The notes under the pieces are model-generated. The model saw nothing but the letters and a program-made list of their open reading frames with translations, was not told the DNA's origin and searched no databases. The translations under genes were made by a program, and so were the position numbers. Positions 39,775 to 50,049 of a DNA stretch of 64,000 bases are shown here, one piece after another. Every line of letters starts with the position of its first letter. Positions within the stretch are counted from its first letter, which is position 1. Origin of the DNA: Pseudomonas gozinkensis (GTDB lineage Bacteria; Pseudomonadota; Gammaproteobacteria; Pseudomonadales; Pseudomonadaceae); assembly GCF_014863585.1 (NCBI RefSeq), contig NZ_CP062253.1, positions 5,207,001 to 5,271,000 on the forward strand, given 5' to 3'.

Positions 39775-41099
39775 ACAACGACCTTAGTGTGCTGATCGTC
39801 GAAGACGATCCCCATGTGCTGCTCGGCTGCCAGCAGGCGCTGACCCTGGAAGACATCCCGTGCATCGGCGTCGGCAGTGCCGAAGAAGCGCTGGAGCAGG
39901 TCGGCGACAACTTCGCCGGGATCGTCATCAGCGACATTCGCCTGCCGGGCATCGACGGTCTGGAACTGCTGACCCGGCTCAAGCAACGCGACCGCAGCCT
40001 GCCTGTGGTGCTGATCACCGGCCACGGCGACATCTCCATGGCGGTCGGCGCGATGCAGAAAGGCGCCTACGACTTCATGGAGAAACCGTTCTCCCCCGAG
40101 CGTCTGGTCGATGTGGCCCGGCGTGCGCTGGAGCAACGCAGCCTGAATCGCGAAGTCTCCTCCCTGCGCCGGCAACTGGCCGAACGCGATTCCCTTGAAG
40201 GGCGGATCATCGGTCGCTCGCCGGCCATGCAGAACCTGCGCGAGCTGATCGCCAACGTCGCCGACACCTCGGCCAACGTATTGATCGAAGGCGAGACCGG
40301 CACCGGCAAGGAACTGGTCGCCCGTTGCCTGCACGATTTCAGCCGCCGCCACACCAAACAGTTCGTCGCGCTGAACTGCGGTGGCCTGCCGGAAAACCTG
40401 TTCGAAAGCGAAATCTTCGGCCACGAGGCCAATGCCTTCACCGGCGCCGGCAAACGGCGGATCGGCAAGATCGAACACGCCGACGGCGGCACGCTGTTCC
40501 TCGATGAAGTGGAAAGCATGCCGCTGCCGTTGCAGATCAAACTGCTGCGGGTATTGCAGGAACGCACCCTCGAACGCCTCGGCTCGAACCAGAGCGTGGC
40601 GGTGGATTGCCGGGTGATTGCGGCGACCAAGTCCGACCTCGACGAGTCGAGCAAGGCCGGGGAATTTCGCAGCGACTTGTACTACCGCCTCAACGTGGTG
40701 ACGCTGGAACTGCCGCCCCTGCGCGAACGCCGCGAAGACATCCTGCAACTGTTCGAACACTTCACCCAGCAATCGGCCCTGCGTTTCGACCGCGCGCTGC
40801 CGGAGCTGGACAACCAGACGTTGTCGAGCCTGATGAGCCACGACTGGCCGGGCAACGTAAGGGAACTGCGCAACGTCGCCGAGCGTTTTGCCCTCGGTTT
40901 GCCGGCGTTCAAGAAATCCGGCGCGGGTAACGCAGGTCAGGGGCTGGCGTTCGCCGAAGCAGTGGAAGCGTTCGAACGCAACCTGCTCAGTGATGCCCTG
41001 CAACGCAGCGGCGGCAACCTGACCCAGGCCAGCCTGGAACTCGGTATGGCCAAGACCACGCTGTTCGACAAAGTGAAAAAATACGGGCTAAGCCATTAA
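39771..41099 (+). CDS. aauR: Sigma-54-dependent response regulator AauR (DctD-like)
   Basis: A 442-residue NtrC-family activator. The receiver domain has phospho-acceptor Asp55 (ISDIRLPGIDG). The AAA+ domain has Walker A GETGTGKE at 174-181 and Walker B GGTLFLDEVESM. The sigma-54 contact loop reads NAFTGA at 221-226 rather than GAFTGA. A Fis-type HTH ends the protein (about 405-440). It should activate aatJQMP from the paired palindromes at 34191-34235 and the sigma-54 promoter at 34312. Confidence 0.93.
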   Translation: MNNDLSVLIVEDDPHVLLGCQQALTLEDIPCIGVGSAEEALEQVGDNFAGIVISDIRLPGIDGLELLTRLKQRDRSLPVVLITGHGDISMAVGAMQKGAYDFMEKPFSPERLVDVARRALEQRSLNREVSSLRRQLAERDSLEGRIIGRSPAMQNLRELIANVADTSANVLIEGETGTGKELVARCLHDFSRRHTKQFVALNCGGLPENLFESEIFGHEANAFTGAGKRRIGKIEHADGGTLFLDEVESMPLPLQIKLLRVLQERTLERLGSNQSVAVDCRVIAATKSDLDESSKAGEFRSDLYYRLNVVTLELPPLRERREDILQLFEHFTQQSALRFDRALPELDNQTLSSLMSHDWPGNVRELRNVAERFALGLPAFKKSGAGNAGQGLAFAEAVEAFERNLLSDALQRSGGNLTQASLELGMAKTTLFDKVKKYGLSH

Positions 41100-41110
41100 G
41101 CGAGAACGAC

Positions 41111-41449
41111 GTGGATCTGATTTTCAAGGCAATGCTCGGTGCGGCAGTGGTGGTGATCCTCGCCATGCTGGCCAAGACCAAGAACTACTACATCGCAGGG
41201 CTGGTGCCGCTGTTCCCGACCTTCGCCCTGATCGCCCACTACATCGTCGGCAAGGGCCGTTCGGTCGACGACCTGAAGACCACCATCGTCTTCGGCATGT
41301 GGTCGATCATTCCGTACTTCGTCTATCTGGCAACGCTGTACGTGATGGTCGACCGCATGCGCCTCGAAGCTTCGCTGGCGGTCGCGGCCGTGGCGTGGCT
41401 GATGGCGGCGACCGTGCTGGTGTCGGTGTGGGTACGGCTTCACGCCTGA
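41111..41449 (+). CDS. glpM: GlpM-family small membrane protein
   Basis: A 112-residue protein with four hydrophobic segments, matching GlpM, which in P. aeruginosa influences alginate production by an unknown route. It starts with GTG at 41111, 11 bases after aauR on the same strand. The core pattern [20 protein letters not shown] agrees with the family. Despite the name it is not part of the glp regulon here. Confidence 0.8.
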   Translation: MDLIFKAMLGAAVVVILAMLAKTKNYYIAGLVPLFPTFALIAHYIVGKGRSVDDLKTTIVFGMWSIIPYFVYLATLYVMVDRMRLEASLAVAAVAWLMAATVLVSVWVRLHA

Positions 41450-41450
41450 G

Positions 41451-42485
41451 TCAGAGCAGGTTGTGTTCCGCCACCGGTTCGATCTGCGCCCAGTGCGACG
41501 TGTCTTCGCGATGCTCACGCAGATACGGCAACACCGCCGCCAGCAACGGCTCCTTGAACGCTTCCTGAAAGCGGTGCGCCAGCCCTGGAATCAGCCGCAG
41601 CTGACTACCACGAATGTGCGCCGCCAGATGCACGCCGTGCATCACCGGCAACAACGGATCGGCCGTGCCATGCACCACCAGGGTCGGGACGCGCAGTTGA
41701 TTGAGCAACGCCACCCGGCTCGGTTCGGCGAGGATCGCCATGATCTGGCGCTTCACGCCTTCGGGGTTGAACGCCCGGTCATAGGACAGTGCCGCCTGAT
41801 GCAGCAACGCCTGGCGATCATCAGTGACCGTCGGACTGCCCAGCGCCGCCAGCAGATCAGCCTGTTGCTCCAGCGCGATCTGGCGATTGGGGGCGCCACG
41901 CCGTGACAACAATTGCACCAACGCCGCACTCGGCGCCGGCAACCCTTCGGCGCCGGAACTGGTCATGATCAGCGTCAGGCTCTCGACCCGTTGCGGCGCC
42001 ATCGCCGCCATGTGCTGGGCGATCATCCCGCCCATGCTCGCGCCCAGCACGTGGAATTGCTCGACGTGCAACGCGTCCATCAGGCCCAGCGCATCGCCGG
42101 CCATGTCGGTCAGGCTGTAAGGCGCCGCCACCGGCAGACCGAGTTTGTATCGCAGCACCTCAAAGGTCAGGTTGGCTTCGGCCGGCGTCTGGCGCCAGGT
42201 CGACAGACCGACATCGCGGTTGTCATAACGGATCACCCGAAAACCCTGCTGACACAGCGCGACCACCACTTCATCGGGCCAGTGGATCAACTGCCCGCCC
42301 AGCCCCATCACCAGCAACAGCGCCGGGTCCGACGCACGGCCGATGCTCTGGTACGCCAGGCTCACCTGCTCCAGATCGACCCGTTCGGTCGGTACATTGA
42401 CGTCGCAACGCGACGCCGCATAGGACGCCGGAACGAAAAAAACCGCGGCCAACAACGCCGAGATTGCAAAAAATCCCTTGAACAT
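41451..42485 (-). CDS. Exported alpha/beta hydrolase
   Basis: A 344-residue alpha/beta hydrolase with a signal peptide ([19 protein letters not shown]). The nucleophile elbow is GASMGGM, the oxyanion region LLVMGLGGQ and the last-helix histidine in PGLAHRF. It may act on esters or lactones outside the cytoplasm; the substrate is unknown. I chose the ATG at 42485 because it begins a clear signal peptide; a longer frame from 42596 adds 37 residues. It is convergent with glpM, with one base between them. Confidence 0.8.
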   Translation of the reverse strand: MFKGFFAISALLAAVFFVPASYAASRCDVNVPTERVDLEQVSLAYQSIGRASDPALLLVMGLGGQLIHWPDEVVVALCQQGFRVIRYDNRDVGLSTWRQTPAEANLTFEVLRYKLGLPVAAPYSLTDMAGDALGLMDALHVEQFHVLGASMGGMIAQHMAAMAPQRVESLTLIMTSSGAEGLPAPSAALVQLLSRRGAPNRQIALEQQADLLAALGSPTVTDDRQALLHQAALSYDRAFNPEGVKRQIMAILAEPSRVALLNQLRVPTLVVHGTADPLLPVMHGVHLAAHIRGSQLRLIPGLAHRFQEAFKEPLLAAVLPYLREHREDTSHWAQIEPVAEHNLL

Positions 42486-42615
42486 GAAAAACACCGAAAC
42501 GCAGAACCCCAGTAGAGCGCGAGTCTGATGAAGTTTGTTCAAGCGCGCTGCCACAGTTCGATGACAGTTTGATGAAGAGTGCCGAGCGGTCGGCACTCTT
42601 CATCCGGTGCTGCCG

Positions 42616-44928
42616 TTACGCCAACTGACTGCGCAACTGTCGCGCCGCCGCCACCATGTTGACCAGCGCCGCTTCGGTCTCCGGCCACGCGCGGGTCTTG
42701 AGGCCGCAATCGGGGTTGACCCACAGGCGCTGCGCCGGGATGCGCTTGACCGCTTTACTCATCAACTTGACCATCTCGGCGGTGTCCGGCACGCGCGGCG
42801 AGTGGATGTCGTAGACGCCCGGGCCGATGTCGTTCGGGTAGTCGAACGCTTCGAAGGCTTCGAGCAACTCCATGTCCGAACGCGAGGTTTCGATGGTGAT
42901 CACGTCGGCGTCCATGTCGGCGATCGCCTTGATCACGTCATTGAATTCGCTGTAGCACATGTGGGTGTGAATCTGGGTTTCATCCTTCACCCCCGACGCT
43001 GTCAGGCGGAACGCCTGCACGGCCCAGTCGAGGTATTCCTGCCATTGTTCACGGCGCAGCGGCAGGCCTTCGCGGAACGCGGCTTCGTCGATCTGCACGA
43101 TCTTGATTCCGGCGTTTTCCAGGTCCACCACTTCGTCACGCAGGGCCAGCGCCAATTGTTGCGCCTGGATTTTGCGCGATACGTCCTCACGGGGGAACGA
43201 CCACATCAGCATGGTCACCGGGCCGGTCAGCATGCCTTTCATGACCTTGTCGGTCAGGCTCTGGGCGTAGGTGATCCAGTCCACGGTCATGGCGTTCGGA
43301 CGGCTGAGGTCGCCATATATCACCGCCGGTTTCACGCAACGGGAACCGTAGCTCTGGACCCAGCCGAAGCGGGTGAACAGGTAACCGTCGAGCTGCTCGG
43401 CGAAGTACTCGACCATGTCGTTGCGCTCGGCTTCACCGTGCACCAGCACATCGAGGCCCAGACGTTCCTGCACCTGTACCGCGTGGCGGATTTCGCTGCG
43501 CATGGCATCGTGGTAGTCGTTGGCCGACAACTTGCCCTGCTTGAACGCCTGACGGGCCAGACGAATCGAGCCAGTCTGCGGGAACGAGCCAATGGTGGTG
43601 GTCGGGAACGCCGGCAATTTCAGACGCGCCTGTTGCGTGGCGATGCGTTTGGCGAACGGCGAATGGCGCTGGCTGTCGCTGGCATTGATCGCCTCGATCC
43701 GGGCCTGCACGGCGGCCTTGTGAATGCGCGGCGAGCGGGCGCGACTCTCTTGAATGGCGCGACTTTCGGCCAGCGCGTTTTGTACTCTCGGCGCTTGTGG
43801 ATCATTCAGCGCATCACGCAGCACGGAGATTTCGGCGCATTTCTGCACGGCGAATGCCAGCCAGCTTTTCAGTTCCGGATCCAGCTTGTCTTCGCGCTCG
43901 ACATCCACCGGACTGTGCAGCAACGAGCAGGAACTGCTGACCCACAGGTTGTCGCCAAAACGCTCCTGCGCCGGTTGCAACTGCGCCAGCGCCTGCTCCA
44001 GTTCGCAGCGCCAGACGTTACGCCCGTTGACCAGACCCACCGAAAGAATCTTGTAGGTCGGCAGACGATCAAGCACCTGACCGAGCTGATCGGGCGCACG
44101 CACCGCGTCGATGTGCAGACCTTGTACCGGCAGGCCGACGGCCAGGCCGAGGTTGTCTTGCAGGCCGCTGAAATAGGTCGCCACCAGTTTTTTCAGCGGC
44201 GAGTACTGAAGGATGTGATAGGCGCGTTCGAACGCACTTTTCCAGGCTTGCGGCAGGTCCAGCGTAAGGATTGGTTCGTCGATCTGCACCCACTCCACGC
44301 CCTGTGCGGCGAGGCGACCGAGGATCTCGTTATAGACCGGCAGCAGGCGCTCAAGCAGATCGAGCTTGTCAAAGTCGTTGCCTTTCGCCTTGCCCAGCCA
44401 CAGATAAGTCAGCGGGCCGATGATCACCGGTTTGACGTTGTGACCGAGGGCCTTGGCTTCTTCGACTTCATCGAACAGCTGTTCCCAGCTCAACTTGAAT
44501 TGCTGGTCGGCGGTGAATTCCGGGACCAGGTAGTGGTAGTTGGTGTCGAACCACTTGGTCAGCTCTTGCGCGTACTGGGTCTTGCCGTGCTCACCGCCGC
44601 AGCAGGACGACGTGGCGCCACGGGCCATGGCGAACAGCGTATCGAGGGTCGGCAGGCCGCGCTCGTCACGCACAGCGTCGAAGCGCTCGGGGATCACACC
44701 GAAGGTCAGCGAGTGGGTCAGCACCTGGTCGTACCAGGCGAAGTCGCCGACCGGCAGCAGGTCGATGCCGGCGTCCTTCTGCAATTGCCAGTGTCTGGCA
44801 CGCAGCTCGCGGCCGACCTGATTCAAAGCGGCCTGATCGAGATCGCCTTTCCAACAGGCTTCGAGGGCCTTTTTCAGTTCGCGGTCGGCGCCGATGCGCG
44901 GGAAACCAAGGGTGTGGGCCACGGCCAT
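42616..44928 (-). CDS. metE: Cobalamin-independent methionine synthase
   Basis: A 770-residue enzyme that transfers a methyl group from 5-methyltetrahydropteroyl-polyglutamate to homocysteine. The C-terminal zinc site includes HTHMCYSEF and NPDCGLKTR. The start [13 protein letters not shown] at 44928 has GGAGAA 8 bases upstream. It is divergent from metR, which normally activates it with homocysteine. Confidence 0.97.
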   Translation of the reverse strand: MAVAHTLGFPRIGADRELKKALEACWKGDLDQAALNQVGRELRARHWQLQKDAGIDLLPVGDFAWYDQVLTHSLTFGVIPERFDAVRDERGLPTLDTLFAMARGATSSCCGGEHGKTQYAQELTKWFDTNYHYLVPEFTADQQFKLSWEQLFDEVEEAKALGHNVKPVIIGPLTYLWLGKAKGNDFDKLDLLERLLPVYNEILGRLAAQGVEWVQIDEPILTLDLPQAWKSAFERAYHILQYSPLKKLVATYFSGLQDNLGLAVGLPVQGLHIDAVRAPDQLGQVLDRLPTYKILSVGLVNGRNVWRCELEQALAQLQPAQERFGDNLWVSSSCSLLHSPVDVEREDKLDPELKSWLAFAVQKCAEISVLRDALNDPQAPRVQNALAESRAIQESRARSPRIHKAAVQARIEAINASDSQRHSPFAKRIATQQARLKLPAFPTTTIGSFPQTGSIRLARQAFKQGKLSANDYHDAMRSEIRHAVQVQERLGLDVLVHGEAERNDMVEYFAEQLDGYLFTRFGWVQSYGSRCVKPAVIYGDLSRPNAMTVDWITYAQSLTDKVMKGMLTGPVTMLMWSFPREDVSRKIQAQQLALALRDEVVDLENAGIKIVQIDEAAFREGLPLRREQWQEYLDWAVQAFRLTASGVKDETQIHTHMCYSEFNDVIKAIADMDADVITIETSRSDMELLEAFEAFDYPNDIGPGVYDIHSPRVPDTAEMVKLMSKAVKRIPAQRLWVNPDCGLKTRAWPETEAALVNMVAAARQLRSQLA

Positions 44929-44984
44929 GTCGAGTGTTCTCCATTGCGTAAAAGATGGCGCCATTGTCGACAGCCAGGACAACA

Positions 44985-44997
44985 TGAGACAAACTCA
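44985..44997. promoter_or_regulatory. Candidate MetR operator in the metE-metR intergenic region
   Basis: TGAGACAAACTCA is a perfect dyad (TGAG-N5-CTCA) and is close to the MetR consensus TGAANNNNNTTCA, in the 111-base gap between the divergent genes. Confidence 0.5.
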
Positions 44998-45039
44998 ACC
45001 TTTTCGTGTTGATCACAAATTTTCCTCACGGAGCCAGCG

Positions 45040-45957
45040 GTGCTTGAGATCCGTCACCTGAAAACCCTGCATGCCCTGCGCGAAGCCGACAGCCTGGTCG
45101 ATGCAGCCGACCGCCTGCACTTGACCCAGTCGGCGCTGTCCCACCAGTTCAAGGAGCTGGAAGAACGCATGGGCATGCCGTTGTTCGTGCGCAAGACCAA
45201 ACCGGTGCGCTTCACCAGCGCCGGCCTGCGCCTGCTGCAACTGGCCGACGCGACCCTGCCGCTGCTGCGCGCCGCCGAACGCGACATCGGGCGTCTGGCC
45301 GGGGGCACCGCCGGGCGTCTGCACATGGCCATCGAATGCCACAGCTGCTTCCAGTGGCTGATGCCGACCATCGACCAGTTCCGCGATGCGTGGCCGGAAG
45401 TCGAGCTAGACCTCGCCTCGGGTTTCTCATTTGCCCCGCTGCCGGCGCTGGCCCGGGGCGATCTGGATCTGGTGGTGACGTCCGACCCGCTGGAAATCGC
45501 CGGCATCACCTACGTGCCGCTGTTCACCTACGAAGCCATGCTCGCGGTCGCCAATCAGCACGTATTGGCGAGCAAACCGTACATCGTCCCCGAAGACCTG
45601 CTGACCGAAACCCTGATCACTTATCCGGTGGAACGTGACCGCCTCGATATCTTCACCCGCTTCCTCGAACCGGCCGACATCGAACCGGCACAGGTACGCA
45701 CGTCAGAGCTGACGGTGATGATGATGCAACTGGTAGCCAGCGGCCGTGGCGTGTGCGGCATGCCGCACTGGGCGCTGCATGAATACAGCTCGCGGGGTTA
45801 CGTGAAGGGCAAGCGGCTGGGCGAGAAAGGTCTGTTTGCCACGCTGTACGCGGCGATCCGCGCCGACATGCTGGACGCGCCGTACATGCGCGATTTCCTG
45901 CTGACGGCCAAGGACACGTCGTTCTCGACCCTGGACGGGGTCAGCGCGGTTCGTTGA
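45040..45957 (+). CDS. metR: LysR-family activator of methionine synthesis
   Basis: A 305-residue LysR regulator. The HTH (about 3-60) contains LTQSALSHQFKELEERMG; the C-terminal co-inducer domain binds homocysteine in MetR. It starts with GTG at 45040, with GGAG 7 bases upstream. The divergent metE supports the assignment. Confidence 0.93.
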   Translation: MLEIRHLKTLHALREADSLVDAADRLHLTQSALSHQFKELEERMGMPLFVRKTKPVRFTSAGLRLLQLADATLPLLRAAERDIGRLAGGTAGRLHMAIECHSCFQWLMPTIDQFRDAWPEVELDLASGFSFAPLPALARGDLDLVVTSDPLEIAGITYVPLFTYEAMLAVANQHVLASKPYIVPEDLLTETLITYPVERDRLDIFTRFLEPADIEPAQVRTSELTVMMMQLVASGRGVCGMPHWALHEYSSRGYVKGKRLGEKGLFATLYAAIRADMLDAPYMRDFLLTAKDTSFSTLDGVSAVR

Positions 45958-45990
45958 TCTGCGGACACCTCAAATCATTGCAGGATTGAG

Positions 45991-46068
45991 CCTGCTCGCG
46001 ATAGCGATCTGTCAGTCATCCTCTAAGCGCCTGACAGTCAGTCATCGCGAGCAAGCTCGCTCCCACAA
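45991..46068. repeat. REP-type palindrome between metR and the GNAT gene
   Basis: CTGCTCGCGATAGCGAT faces ATCGCGAGCAAGCTCGCTCC, with inner CTGTCAG/CTGACAG arms. It lies between the 3' ends of convergent genes. Confidence 0.75.
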
Positions 46069-46070
46069 AG

Positions 46071-46580
46071 TTATAAGTGTTCCCGGAGAGCGTGCCACAT
46101 GTGGATTTTGTCGAAGTAGTCCTCGCCGACTCGCACCGCCATCGGCTCGAGGCCGAACTGGATGAAGCCGCAGCGCTGGTACAGATTGAACGCCGCGTCG
46201 TTGCCAGCGGTGACCGTCAGTTGAATGACTTTCAGCGCCGGATGCTGCTGCGCTTCACCCAGCACCGCTTCCATCAATTTCAGCCCCAACCCGCGCTGAC
46301 GAAACTCAGCCGACACATACATGCCGAATACCGTTGCCTTGTGCCGGGCCTTCTCCCGAGGCTCGAACGCCAGGCCGACGATGCCCGCCAACCGGCCGTC
46401 GTCGAACGCGCCGAACAGCGCGTCGAGCTTGCTGGTCAGGCGTGATTCCCACCAGCTCAGCGGCATCACTGCACGTTCGCGCACACTGGAGGTGAACGCC
46501 TGCGGATGCCGGTCATAGGCTTCCAGCATCAATTCGCGATAGGCCAGCGCATGACTGGCGTCCAGCCGTTCGATCCACAT
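46071..46580 (-). CDS. GNAT-family N-acetyltransferase
   Basis: A 169-residue acetyltransferase. The acetyl-CoA loop reads EFRQRGLGLKLMEAVL (motif R/Q-x-x-G-x-G/A) near residue 90-108. The substrate is unknown. It starts 2 bases after the LysE gene stop, so the two are co-translated, and a Nudix gene lies upstream of that pair. Confidence 0.85.
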   Translation of the reverse strand: MWIERLDASHALAYRELMLEAYDRHPQAFTSSVRERAVMPLSWWESRLTSKLDALFGAFDDGRLAGIVGLAFEPREKARHKATVFGMYVSAEFRQRGLGLKLMEAVLGEAQQHPALKVIQLTVTAGNDAAFNLYQRCGFIQFGLEPMAVRVGEDYFDKIHMWHALREHL

Positions 46581-46582
46581 GT

Positions 46583-47221
46583 TCAGGCGGCCTTGCGCTG
46601 TTCAAGCATCAGCCGCACCGCCAGACCACCCAGCACGAAGCCCATGAAATAACGCTGCGCCGCCAGCCAGGTCGGGTTGTTGACGAACCACGACGCGATA
46701 CCCGCCGCGAACAACGCGATCAACAGGTTGACGCAGAAACTGACGCTGATCTGGGTCAGGCCGAGAATGATGCTTTGAGTGAACACAGAGCCGTGCTCTG
46801 GCGAAATGAATTGCGGAAATACCGAGAGGTAAAACACCGCAATTTTCGGGTTCAGCGCACTGGTGAGAAAGCCCATGGTGATCAGTTTGCGCGAGGAATC
46901 CGCCGGCAACTGCTGCGCCTCGAACGGCGAGCGGGCGCCGGGTTTCACCGCTTGCCAGGCCAGCCACAGCAGGTACAGAGCACCGGCCCACTTCAACACT
47001 TCATAGGCCATCGGCACGGCGAGAAACACTGCAGTCAACCCGGCGGCCGCCGCAAACAGATGCACGAAGAACCCCGCCACCACGCCAAGCAGCGAGGTCA
47101 CCCCGGCGCGGCGCCCCTGACAGATCGACCGCGAGATCAAGTAGATCATGTTCGGCCCCGGTGTCAGGACCATCAGCAGTGCGGCGGCGGCAAAAATCAG
47201 CAGGTCTTGAAGCGGGATCAT
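46583..47221 (-). CDS. LysE/RhtB-family amino-acid exporter
   Basis: A 212-residue inner-membrane protein with about six hydrophobic segments. The family motif is seen near residue 20-33 as LTPGPNMIYLISRS. Members export amino acids or homoserine lactones. AAAGGA lies 7 bases before the ATG. It lies 23 bases downstream of the Nudix gene and 2 bases upstream of the GNAT gene. Confidence 0.9.
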   Translation of the reverse strand: MIPLQDLLIFAAAALLMVLTPGPNMIYLISRSICQGRRAGVTSLLGVVAGFFVHLFAAAAGLTAVFLAVPMAYEVLKWAGALYLLWLAWQAVKPGARSPFEAQQLPADSSRKLITMGFLTSALNPKIAVFYLSVFPQFISPEHGSVFTQSIILGLTQISVSFCVNLLIALFAAGIASWFVNNPTWLAAQRYFMGFVLGGLAVRLMLEQRKAA

Positions 47222-47244
47222 GACGAAGTCCTTTGCACGAATGA

Positions 47245-47670
47245 TCAGGCGATCGCGGTCAGCGAGGCTCGATAAAACGGCAGGATCAGGTCACGTGTCA
47301 ATGGGGCGAGAATCACATCGCCGTCGGTGGCCGGGTCGATCCAGATCACCTCTTCGATCTCGGCGGCCGGAGAGACTTCGGCGTCGATGGTCAGCTGAAA
47401 GATCTCGGCCTGCACGACGAATCCCGGCTCGTTGGCGGCTGGGGCCGAAAACTGGCCGAGAAAGCTCGCCTGCGCCGGATCGATCACCAGCCCCAGCTCT
47501 TCTTCCAGCTCACGGGCCAGCGCATGCACCGGCAGTTCATGGGCCTCGATCTTGCCGCCCGGTTGCATGAACGCCGTGGTGCCGCGCTTGCGCACCAGCA
47601 GGGTCTGGCCGTCGGGGTTGAGCAGCAATGCGGCGGCAATGCGAATGGCGGAATTATTTGTGGTCGACAT
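47245..47670 (-). CDS. Nudix hydrolase
   Basis: A 141-residue pyrophosphohydrolase. The Nudix box G-x5-E-x7-RELEEELGL is complete, at about residues 35-58. It may clean up an oxidised or signalling nucleotide. The ATG at 47670 (MSTTNNSAIR) is preferred over an in-frame TTG three codons upstream that sits against the ribosome site. First gene of a likely Nudix-LysE-GNAT operon. Confidence 0.85.
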   Translation of the reverse strand: MSTTNNSAIRIAAALLLNPDGQTLLVRKRGTTAFMQPGGKIEAHELPVHALARELEEELGLVIDPAQASFLGQFSAPAANEPGFVVQAEIFQLTIDAEVSPAAEIEEVIWIDPATDGDVILAPLTRDLILPFYRASLTAIA

Positions 47671-47739
47671 GAACGGCAAGCCTTTGACTCAAAAACGGCA
47701 AGGATCACATGCCTGCCGTTTGTGAGCAAAGGCCAGGGT

Positions 47740-49896
47740 TTAAAGGTCTTTGCAACTCAGGTACTGCGCCTGCGGCAGGGTTTGAGAAAACCGGAGCCGA
47801 CCGTCCGTACTCTTGAGCACAGCCTGGAAAGACATGCTGGTATAGCCGTTGAATACGACCGTTACCGTCAGGTCATCCAGTGCAGAGTCGCCTGAAGGTT
47901 TTTTCGAAACGATCGTCTGGCTCATTTTCCAGCGTCTAAACAGTTCATTTACACCGCGCCCCTCTGTGACAGTCGTCAACGCAGTTGCAGAACGCTCACC
48001 TTGCGCTCGATTGGCGTTTTGTCTGACAGGTTTGGCATTGTCGGAATACAGCTGCTGTTTAAGATCCAGCGTACAACTGATCGCCCCCAATCGAGTCAAT
48101 GCGGATTTGTGGTTCACATCCGGCGTCGAGTCCAGCGAGTTGAAAACGACATCGAACGACGCTTGCGTTACAGGCAACTTCGTTTCTGCCGCCATTCGCG
48201 TCCATACGACAATCGGAGCAGCAAAACCGGGTGCGTTGATAACCACTGGCGGTCGGTCGATGAAGTCATTCTTCAACGCAGGATCCAGAGGAATTCTTTC
48301 CGGCTCAACCACGGCCTGAAAGGAGGGCTGAACGTCTTGAGGTAGACGCCAGAGCGACAGTAAAGGCGAATGTGTCGCAGGCTCTGCGTCTTCCAGTCGC
48401 TCCAGATCCTCGCGCGACCAACTCAATCCGGCCAGTGCCACGCCGCTACCCTCCTGCAAATGAATCAAGGACAGGGGATCATCGACCTCTTTGGCATCGA
48501 CGACAAACCGCTGGGTACTACCCGACAGCCCATCCGCCAGTGGCTGTCGAATCACCAGTAATCGATCTTCATATCCTTTAGCGTCGGGGTTATCAACGAT
48601 CAACCCTGACGCTGGATCCAGCTTCATTCCACGCACAAGAATCCAGGCATGCGTATCACGGCCCTGTGCGTCTTTCTCAAGAAGCAATTCGTTTTGCAAA
48701 AAACGATATCGATCCCTGATCCCGTGTTGAGCATTGAGCGCGTAGTCGTCAATGGTTGGATCACTGGCAAGGTCACTGCGCACCAGTTTGACCGTATGAA
48801 CGCGAGTGGAGGAATCAGAGGCTTTGAAACCGGCCCAGTGCGCCAGCGAAACGAGCATCGGTCGCCCATCAACATTGGCCAGTCTGGCGATCGAGGAGCC
48901 CAGGTCGGGTGAACACTTCGCGGCAACCCAAGGCTGCGGGCAGGGTTTGAGAGAAAGCGAAAATTTGTTGCTTTCAAGTAAAGGGGAAAACTGCACCAGC
49001 CCTACTCGGGTATCGCTGAAAGAATTACGCGCCACGGCAATCATTGAAGACTGGCCGTTACCCAGCCATTCGGTGGTGGGCGCCGTAGCGATCAACTGCC
49101 CGGGATAGGGAACCGGATCGCTCAGCACTTCCAGCAAGCGTCGTGGGTCGCCGGGATCGACCCTCAACATTTTTGCTCGGACCGAGTTGCGAAGAAAGTG
49201 GTAGGCAATAACCCCCAGCTCACCCGAAGCGGCTTGCGCCTGATTGATGGCAAAGGCTCGGGCAACCACATAGTTGTCTGCTTTTTCAGGCATCGGGTCG
49301 TATTCGAAATACGTTGATTTTCCCGAGGCCCTGAAAGAGCCTGCGCCACCCAGAGAAACACCTAACAGCACCTTTTTCGCTTCAGTCTGGCAGTCGTCGT
49401 AAATCGGCTTCTCATTGCCGCGCGACTTGTTGATCTGGCGACACATACGAAATGCTGACGTCTGCAACGCGCGATCGCAGTCTGCCTGTGCATATCCGTA
49501 AGTGGCGTACCCATGGCGATAACACAAATCATGCATGACGCACGAAGGGCGAAAATGCAGACTGACACTCGCAGTCTGCTCCGGTGTTTCAAAAAGACTT
49601 TTGCCAATTTCGGGAATCGAGCAGTTCAATCCGCGACCCCGCCCCCCAAGAATGGCCTGGCTGATCGGGGACGACAGATATTGCTTGAAGGTCGGCGGTG
49701 CTTCTCGCTCAGGAGGGGGATCGAGATCGGGAAAGACTTTTTCCGCGACGTAATTCCCGATAGGTGCCGCGAACCAGCTGCAGCTCTGCACTAAAACGAT
49801 AATGATCAAAAGAGCCAGCAAGAGCGCCACGCGCAGAGGCCGACGAAAGAGAGAGGCGACAAGTCCGCCCGAACCAGCCTGGTTTTTGGCAGTCAT
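47740..49896 (-). CDS. Large membrane-anchored protein with a phospholipase A2-like motif
   Basis: A 718-residue protein not recognised as a named family. A basic N terminus precedes a single membrane segment (about 21-38) ending in QSC, so it is anchored or possibly a lipoprotein, with most of the chain outside the cytoplasm. Residues 119-128 read CVMHDLCYRH, followed by ADCDRAL at 138-144, the His-Asp pair and cysteine spacing of secreted phospholipase A2. The remaining 550 residues show no clear domain and look beta-rich. The codon use is less GC-biased than in neighbouring genes. GGAG lies 8 bases before the ATG. Its neighbours do not explain it. Confidence 0.7.
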   Translation of the reverse strand: MTAKNQAGSGGLVASLFRRPLRVALLLALLIIIVLVQSCSWFAAPIGNYVAEKVFPDLDPPPEREAPPTFKQYLSSPISQAILGGRGRGLNCSIPEIGKSLFETPEQTASVSLHFRPSCVMHDLCYRHGYATYGYAQADCDRALQTSAFRMCRQINKSRGNEKPIYDDCQTEAKKVLLGVSLGGAGSFRASGKSTYFEYDPMPEKADNYVVARAFAINQAQAASGELGVIAYHFLRNSVRAKMLRVDPGDPRRLLEVLSDPVPYPGQLIATAPTTEWLGNGQSSMIAVARNSFSDTRVGLVQFSPLLESNKFSLSLKPCPQPWVAAKCSPDLGSSIARLANVDGRPMLVSLAHWAGFKASDSSTRVHTVKLVRSDLASDPTIDDYALNAQHGIRDRYRFLQNELLLEKDAQGRDTHAWILVRGMKLDPASGLIVDNPDAKGYEDRLLVIRQPLADGLSGSTQRFVVDAKEVDDPLSLIHLQEGSGVALAGLSWSREDLERLEDAEPATHSPLLSLWRLPQDVQPSFQAVVEPERIPLDPALKNDFIDRPPVVINAPGFAAPIVVWTRMAAETKLPVTQASFDVVFNSLDSTPDVNHKSALTRLGAISCTLDLKQQLYSDNAKPVRQNANRAQGERSATALTTVTEGRGVNELFRRWKMSQTIVSKKPSGDSALDDLTVTVVFNGYTSMSFQAVLKSTDGRLRFSQTLPQAQYLSCKDL

Positions 49897-50049
49897 GGAA
49901 AATGCTCCGAGTAAGTCAATCCCTCTGCCGCAACGACTTACCAGACTTCACACATGGCCATATGGCAGTACTTCAGAAACAGCGTAGATCAAAGATTCAA
50001 GAGGTGCTGCGGGCCGATAAACGGCCCGCCCCCATGACCCCGTCGTCCT

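Noticed and set aside
42607..45012. 801-codon open frame antisense to metE
   Set aside because: It is the shadow frame of a high-GC gene with strong third-position bias; the sense frame is an unmistakable MetE, and the antisense product is rich in His, Gln and Arg with no domain.
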